NCBI GenBank assembly: GCA_018873245.2 | Contig: JAEMBT020000001.1 | Coordinates: 2,170,001 to 2,234,000, forward strand | DNA from: Archegozetes longisetosus | Lineage: Eukaryota > Arthropoda > Arachnida > Sarcoptiformes > Trhypochthoniidae | Length of the DNA stretch: 64,000 bases | Direction: 5' to 3' | In this document: piece after piece, positions 47,049-64,000 of the stretch | Position numbering within the stretch: position 1 is the first letter of the stretch | How the letters are laid out: each line of letters begins with the position of its first letter | Notes under the pieces: model-generated | Seen by the model: only the letters and a program-made list of their open reading frames with translations | Told to the model about the DNA's origin: nothing | Databases searched by the model: none | Made by a program: the position numbers and the translations under genes

Positions 47049-57240
<10,192 letters not shown>

Positions 57241-57600
57241 ATAGAAATCATAGTTAAATTTTGAAATTGTTTTATTATCATTTTTTGAAAGTTGAAGTTT
57301 TAACAATACTTAATACAAAATAAAATTAATGATCATTTATGAAATGAATCTCTAATCGCGATATTTTATCGACAAATTTAAGCAGAAATTTAACAAATTA
57401 CCGCTTAATTAATGTTGAAGTAGGACATTTGGGCGTTTAAATGACAAAGACACTTATGATAAAAGTTTGGACTGACGAAAACCAACGTTTGCTAAGATTG
57501 TGCTCTGAAAAAAGCAAATGTCTCATTAGAACTTCTTAAATAGTTTAAATTTAGACAAACTCACTGGTTTTGACTTTACAAACTAAGACTTACAGTCTTT
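57241..57600 (+). other. 3' flank of copy D
   Basis: AATAAA near 57317. Aligns with the flanks of A, B, C and E until about 57590. The next part of the shared flank resumes near 59400 (gatttgattactggcctttt), so 57.6-59.4 kb is inserted DNA. Confidence 0.6.
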
Positions 57601-57894
57601 TGTATGTTTTTAGGAAATACAGATAAAGTAATGACTCATACGAAATATTAATTTTATTGAAATACTGAGTAATTGATGCGAATTGTAGATTGACTCGTTA
57701 TCAATTTCTCATCAAAGCTTTTATCGTCAAAAATATTAAAGTTTATAAATAATGAGAACTGATTTGCATTTTAAACTTATTCTATTTAAATACAAATTTA
57801 ATTGAGACAAGACAATAGATATTTAATTTTTATTACTAAATATATTTATACGAATTTTTGCTTTTTAGTTTGGGATGTTCATTTTTGATTAAAG

Positions 57895-58505
57895 CTGTGT
57901 TCGCCTTTTTAAACATACTTATGTACTGACAATGCGCTTAATTCCTTGCGTTTGAACTATTAATGAAAAATAGATAAGTAGTCTTTTATTTATTTTATTT
58001 AAATTACAAAAGTTTAAGAATAGAAATTTAAAAATCCTGAATTAGTCACATAAAATTGTAAAATATGAAATATATGGTATATGAATACTTTGTGTGTCCA
58101 TCATTGGCTTCTCTAACTAATTGCAATCTTCTGGGTGTCGAGTTTACTTAATTTAATGCAATTTTGTTCACAAAATAGTAATGCCAAATTACACTCTACT
58201 TCACCAATAGGCTGTCCATTTGCTAAAGAGTATTTTTCGCCAATTCTATAATTACCTTATAAATAATACAATTTTGTTTAAAATACATCTATTCTGTGTT
58301 ACGTTTTGTGTATTTAAACTTTTGCCCTAAACTTAATACACCTCTTGATGTGTTCAAATATTCATAGTTCTTAAGATATCATATCGAATTTTGTCTTAAA
58401 AGCAAACAAAATCAAAGTTTTTATCTTTTTATTCGAAGTTCAAATGCAAGGAATTAAGCACCTTATCTGTACGTAAGTAAGCGTAGAATGAGGGCGAACG
58501 TGTCT
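57895..58505. mobile_element. Inverted-repeat (foldback-like) element after copy D
   Basis: Left arm about 57895-57965 (gtgttcgcc...acttatgtac...gcttaattccttgcgtttga) faces right arm about 58430-58503 as an imperfect inverted repeat of about 70 bp. No ORF. The true ends and target duplication are not resolved. Confidence 0.55.
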
Positions 58506-58834
58506 ACTATTATACTGAGTTAGGCTCGCTCATAACCCCTTTTACGTAGACAAGTTAAGCTTAAAAACGTGGGAGAACGTACTTAGGTAAAAAGGTTCAT
58601 ATTCAATATCAAAATTAACCTTTATCGAAATAAACAAAAGTATTTCCCAAAAAACACTGAATGCATTTCATGAAACAATAGCTAGGCTAAAACATTTTGT
58701 GTCCGAACACAACTTAACTAATCCTGCTTACGAAAGTAAGCGAAAATATTGGGAGCCAATTCGGCTTAATTTTGTTATATAACTTGTGTAATGAGTTTTG
58801 ATTTTGGCTGTTTCGAAAGAACATGACTTTTAAA

Positions 58835-59239
58835 TAGTGATGTTTCGCTTTCAAATTTTGAATTTCAATTTCACTTTTAGTATTTTGATTTGATTGTATT
58901 TCGATTTTCTTACTAGATTATTAATATAATTTTAAATACAAAAAATTAATAATTACTGATTAAAGTATTTTTCAATACTGGCTTTTATAATGAAGAATAT
59001 TTAGAAATTCAAAATTTTTATACAAACTATTTAAAAAATTGAGAGTTAAGATATTCAACATTAGTCTAAAAGCACAAGCATTTCTAATCTATTTTCACTC
59101 AACCGATTTTGACATCCAATGCAACTATAAGAGTATTCAACTCGATTCATTTCGCTTCTTAAAATCAACTCTGGTTTCTCTTTTCAACTATCGTCTCGAC
59201 TGTATTTCAATTTCGCTTTCGAAAAGCGAAACATCACTA
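58835..59239. mobile_element. hAT-type MITE
   Basis: 405 bp. Inverted ends TAGTGATGTTTCGCTTTC, 18 of 18 by eye. Flanks CTTTTAAA (58827-58834) and CTTTTAAG (59240-59247): an 8-bp duplication with one change. The short ORF 59039-59260 is not convincing. Confidence 0.8.
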
Positions 59240-59887
59240 CTTTTAAGAGCAAACCTTTGAACAATAGTTGTGATAATTATTAGATAAGAACTTAAAATCT
59301 AAAATGTGAAATGAATAATGAATTATCTTCTTTAGCAATTCAAATAGAATTAAGTCCTTATATAAATTTCTCGAAAACGTACCAAAGCAGGTAAAGCTTC
59401 AAATAATAAAAAGTCGGACGAACTTTGACTCAAATTTTCGATTTGATTACTGGCCTTTTCGCTTTAAAATGAAATAATTAGATTAAAGTTTTATGTAATG
59501 AAAATATGTATTCAAAACAGTGTCTTCTTGTATGTGATTTGAAGAAGTGGATAGTGAACTAATATGTGATGAGAGCTACATCAAAGTACAATCAAAGTAA
59601 ATAAAGACGATGCAGTTTTTACTTTTCTATAGTTAAAAGTAATATACTGATTATAAAGCACTAAAATATGAATAACCAGGGGAGGAATTGACAAAATTTG
59701 GAATGTTCAAAGTGTACGTATAATTGAAATAAATAATAACTAAGAATTTCATAGTATTTTGACTGGCAAAAGTTGTGTATGACTTCAGTATTTTGCTTTA
59801 AGATTTGAACCCTGAACAGTAAGCTTTTTTCACTGTTTCGTTTTTGTTTCCTTTGATTGCAACTTAATTCCAAGTAGAGTCAAATAG

Positions 59888-60087
59888 TGTAAACTCTTAA
59901 CAGATTGTTTTTTGCACGTTTAGCCCACGCCAAAATACTTTTGCAAAGCACGCAAGTAGTTAAAAATATGTTTAGTAGTAAAAAATGAATAACATTGTGT
60001 TTACTTTAAGGACTTGCGCGTTTTGCAAAAAAGCGTTTTTAGCATGGGCTAAAACGTGTCAACAAACTTTCTGTCAAAGTTTACTTA
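59888..60087. mobile_element. Small palindromic MITE ahead of relic E
   Basis: About 200 bp, made almost wholly of two inverted arms: tgtaaactc...cacgtttagcccacgccaaa on the left, and on the right the complement agtaaactt...cacgttttagcccatgctaa. The central 30-40 bp are unpaired. It abuts the conserved E upstream block. Confidence 0.7.
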
Positions 60088-60223
60088 CAGAAATATTTGC
60101 ACTTCATATAAACCGTTTATAATTTCATAACTAATATCTTCAACTTCACTCAACATTTATGGCAATATATTCAGACCTAATATATTGAGATGAGAGCAAT
60201 CTTTAGCACAGAATCAGGTGTGT

Positions 60224-61540
60224 TCAAATTTAATTATTGAATTTGTCCAAAATTGAAATGGAAATAGTTCTGAATTCTTTGCAGAATTTCCAAAATAATT
60301 TTCACAGAAATTAAAATCCAGTAAAAAGTGCGACTTTAAATAATCGATATATGACAAAATATCATTTGAAACATTTGATTCAGTTCTTGAGTTTGATTCA
60401 TGCAATCATGATAAAATCAAATTCTGAACGCTTACAAATGTTGATTTTTTCTCTGAAATATTTTCATAGGTTGTGCTTTTGGGCATCTCTTCATTTGTTA
60501 AATTTAATCAATGCAGTGATCTGAGACGAATTCAAAATGAGAGCAAATGAGAGTTGTAGCGATAAAAATCGGATCAAAATTACTCACTGATTTACCATAA
60601 AAATATTCGAATCATCCTTCAATTTGAATTTGAAGAAAACTAAGGATACCATTGCTAGGAAAGCTTCCTTTAGACATTGTTTTTAAACGATTCTGCAATT
60701 CAATGATTGGTGACAAGACTGAAGAAATCGTTGCAAAAGATTCTCCTTCAATGAGTTTAGTGTGAAGAGCGAAGGGTTTAAAAGTTCACAATTTTAGTTA
60801 TGTTTGATTTTTCAGCGACAGAGAAGTGATTCCAACAAAGCTCTTCGCAAACTTCAGTCATGTATTTCAGATTTGTATCAAAATATGAAAGCTTTAAATA
60901 CAGTGACGACCATCGCGTCGGATAATAGAGGAAGGCTTTCATTTGCACTTTTCTCAGTGATTGTATTGCAATTGTGGATCTTTTAATTTTTGAAGATACT
61001 TCTCTCACATTTTAGACCAAAGTCTTGATAAATTTTGAATCATCACTGAAGTGATTACCAATTGAAGAGTATGTGCATAGAAAGAAGGTGAAGATTTCTG
61101 CTGTTATGATGAAAGGATTGATTCGCTTCTTCTTTTTCTTCAAAATCATTTACATCGCATTCAATGTTTTCAGAATTGTCATTATCGACTGCTTAAGAGT
61201 TTTCATATTCAAACATATTTCTTTTGATTACTTCAATTGTTTCGTAGATAGAGTTTATATATTCTTCTGTTTGGGAGTCAATTATCAAAGGTTTGAACAT
61301 TTTTTACGTATTAGAACCGTTATTAGTGACAGTTCGTGAGATTTTCCAATGAAAATCCATAATTTTTCAGAACTTTTTTCAAACATTTGTTCACATTCTT
61401 TCTAGTGTGACGATCATTGATTTATTATAATCACAAAAGCGAATTATTTGCATTTTGTTAATTGCATTGAAGTTATGATCGATGATTCCCAAATAAGAAT
61501 TCGTTAAATTCTTACACTTTCATAAATTAAGATAACTAAG
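60224..61540 (-). pseudogene. Decayed hAT transposase (element 3) replacing the 5' half of relic E
   Basis: On the minus strand, scattered pieces keep the order expected of a hAT transposase of the ZBED/Hermes kind: about 61500-61440 YLGIIDHNFNAINKMQIIRF; about 61340-61310 RTVTNNGSN (cf. VTDNGSNM, a catalytic acidic position); an acidic stretch at about 61200-61100; 61008-60778 with YPTRWSSLYLKL (the TRWxS motif); and 60405-60214 with FPFQFWTNSIIKF (cf. DPLxFW near the C-terminus). Many stops and shifts; borders uncertain. It is a lineage different from elements 1 and 2. Insertion follows gaatcaggtgtgtt of the E upstream block. Confidence 0.65.
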
Positions 61541-61617
61541 AGAGATAGTACACCATTCACATTATTATGCCAACTCCCTAATACCCAAAATCTACATAAT
61601 CTTACTTTCAACATTAG

Positions 61618-63407
61618 AGTTCATTTTAATGACATTAATCTGAGAGCTGCCCTTAATAGAAGGTAGTATCGAAACCGAGAGTGACGTAGCGTTTGCCAGT
61701 CAAGAACCCTGGAGTTTTAATGGGAATGTCAGAAATAATATTCGATTTGGAAATGATGAGGATACCAAAAAGTTCTTGATGTTCGAGCTTTAAGAAGGGA
61801 CTTACAATTATTTCTTTTTGGAGATCTAACATTAGTTGGGGAGTTTCATTGAGTGGAGGACAAAAGGCTCGAATAACATTAGCGAAGTATACATTCAATC
61901 GAACTTCGAAAACTTAACTTCACTCTTCTTCAATTGTTCCAGAACTATCTATAGGGACCCTGATATTTTTCTTCTGGATGACTCTTTAACTGCAGCCGAC
62001 AGTGCAGATGCCAAATATGTATTTGAAAAGTGAGGTTTTAGACCATCCAATATCTAGTTCAATAATTTGAAACTTAATTTCTTATCAGATGTATCGAGGG
62101 ATAAAATTGAGGGATAAATTTACTTATTATCTGTATCAGTAGATACCATGAGAAACAAATCAAGAACTTCGTCTATCGAAGCAGTTAAGAGTTTTGAAAT
62201 GCCAGAGGTATCCATAATTACTATACGAGTCCGATGAACCTATAACTGAGTTCCAAATTTTACTTTTCGAAAGCTGAAGTCATAGAGGAGTTTAACTTGA
62301 ATGACCCAAAGAAGAAAATGTGAAATTGGTTCAATCGGTGCAACAGTTTAGTGGCAATATATCAAAGCAGGTGCTGGTCCTATACTAATCACATTAACTG
62401 TATTTTCAACCCTTATATCTCAATCTACTTTTCATAGATCTGATTATTGGCTAACTGAATGGCAAGTTATAATTTATAATTAGAATTTTAGAATTTAGAC
62501 ACTCAGAATCCTTCTAATGTTGAAAGCTAATTTTAATCGTTATTTCTTCGCAGCGTGGTTTTAATTCATATTCAACGTGGTTTTTCAAAAACTCGGATTT
62601 ATCCTGGACCGGATCTGTGTCGGATATATAGTCACCATTGCAATTGTACTTATGGTTCTTCATGAAGATATAAATGCCTACTTAATCACTCAATACACGA
62701 ATGTTTCATTTGAAAGGAATCGATGGTGGAAGCGCTGGACTCGCCTTTTCATCTTCACTCATGTTGACCGGAACGACTCAGTGGGGTATCAGGCTATCAG
62801 CAAAGCTTGAGTCAAGTGACATCAGTTGAAGAATTATAGAATATAGTAAACTGCCTCAAGAATCAGATTTAGAATCGTCTGGTTATAAAACAACCAGACA
62901 AACAATGGCCTAAAAATGAAGAAATACAGATGATCAATATTAGCACATTTTATGAAAACTTTCCAATACCTGTCCTTAAGAATGTGTGTTCTTTTATTTT
63001 ATTTGTTTGGAATAGTTAGAAGAGCTGGAGCTGGAAAGGGCTCTCTTTTGGCTGCTTTGTTTCGAATGACTGAACCTGAAGGTTCAATTCTAATTGATGG
63101 TATTAATACCAAACAGATCTATGGACTTCAACTGAATTTTGCCTACTTTTCAAGGTTTTAGATGCAGGACAAATAATTTAATTTGACAAACCCTACAGTT
63201 TACTTAAACGGAAGTTTCTATGAGATGGTTAAGAAAACTGGAAAAGAAATGTGTTCACATTTGATGAATTTAGCAAAAGAGGCACATCTCAATAAATATA
63301 GTCGACGATGATGAAGCAAATGAAAGTCTTGTGATTCTACCAAATAATGATGAAGAAAATATAGAACTAATAGGTCAGAGCTCAGAATCATCTGAAGATA
63401 GTTAGAA
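61618..63407 (+). pseudogene. ABCC4-like copy E, eroded relic
   Basis: Keeps parts of exon 12 (61618 to about 61885), exon 13 (61943-62029, LLDDSLTAADS), exon 14 (about 62090-62206), exon 15 (about 62279-62461), exon 19 (about 62555-62668), exon 20 (62718 to about 63117, with a bent Walker A RRAGAGKG) and exon 21 (63155 to about 63405). Exons 1-11 and 16-18 are gone, as is the second half of exon 20, where a deletion joins NBD2 to intron 20. Within exons there are many short deletions and stops, for example TAG for a Tyr/Trp region in exon 15. Its 5' flank survives at 60088-60223. It keeps the GC donor after exon 15 (62462-62463). Far older than B. Confidence 0.88.
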
Positions 63408-64000
63408 GTGATCGGATTAGAAATCATCAATAAAACATTAAGATTTTTATTAACTATTTTGGAACTTTAACATTACTTGATATGAAATAAAGTAATTTTT
63501 GAGACTTGAATCTTATATTGCAATATTTTATCTATAAATTTAAGTAGAAATTTAGCAAACGATCGCTCAATTATTGCTGAAGTGGAACTTCTTGGCGTTC
63601 AAATGACAGATAAACATATTTATGACAAACGTTTGGACTGGTCAAAGCCAACACTTGATAAGATTATGCTTTGAATATAAATAAATGTCTCAGAACTAGA
63701 TAAATAGTTAAAAATTTGACAATAACTCACTAGTCGTGACTATTCACGAGCGATTAATTGTTTATTGACGCTGTTTATAGTTTGCGACAATTGAGAGACG
63801 AGTGCCTGCGATGTCATAAATGATAGACTGATTTGCAAAATAAATAATATAAAGTCCGATCAACTTAATTATTCAGCTTGATTACTGGCTATTTCGTTCT
63901 AAATTGAATTAATTACACTAAAGGTTTGTTTAATGAAATATATTCACATATTAACGCGATTGAGTGTTTTGATGTACATATGAAGCTTTAACTGCAAGAG
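63408..64000 (+). other. 3' flank of copy E, to the window edge
   Basis: Aligns almost end to end with the flanks of A (18700-18790 plus 21056-21360), B and C, without the insertions they carry. It is the cleanest sample of the ancestral spacer and suggests that the array may continue beyond the window. Confidence 0.6.

Overview
This is eukaryotic, AT-rich genomic DNA with short introns (mostly 55-90 bp) and canonical GT-AG splice sites. The protein families, a TTAGG-like patch in an intron, and abundant hAT and mariner DNA transposons suggest an arthropod. An acariform mite is my best guess, but nothing in the window fixes the taxon.

Layout. (1) 86-4481: the 3' part of a class I facilitative sugar transporter gene (SLC2A/GLUT), 12 exons visible, with two possible C-termini. 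(2) 4482-8700: AT-rich intergenic DNA with short tandem repeats. (3) 8837-63407: a head-to-tail, all plus-strand array of five ABCC4/MRP4-like ABC exporter units. Copy A (8837-18595) and copy C (33429-43679) are open through 21 exons (about 1348 and 1342 aa). Copy D (47049-57240) has the same 21 exons but one extra T in a T-run of exon 8. Copy B (29052-31178) has lost exons 3-17 and carries further lesions. Copy E (61618-63407) is a heavily eroded relic whose 5' half is replaced by a hAT remnant. The conserved 3' flank after E runs to the window edge.

The spacers and large introns hold many DNA-transposon remnants: a hAT element with a nearly complete transposase and an 8-bp target duplication (26175-28064), a second decayed hAT (24248-25754), a third hAT relic in E, a deleted mariner (11438-11982), a 1.86-kb foldback element with arms of 0.6-0.75 kb (21930-23787), and several TIR/MITE families. 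For one insertion (43968-45075) the empty site survives in paralogous flanks. I saw no tRNA, rRNA, CRISPR array or retrovirus-like element.

Copies C and D come from a recent duplication of about 13.6 kb and then exchanged sequence. C looks like A in exons 15-16, C and D are identical over most of the second nucleotide-binding domain, and D ends like A while C ends like B. This mosaic suggests gene conversion within a live exporter cluster. The likely roles are sugar uptake at the basal membrane or in glia (GLUT) and ATP-driven export of organic anions, conjugates or xenobiotics (ABCC4-like).
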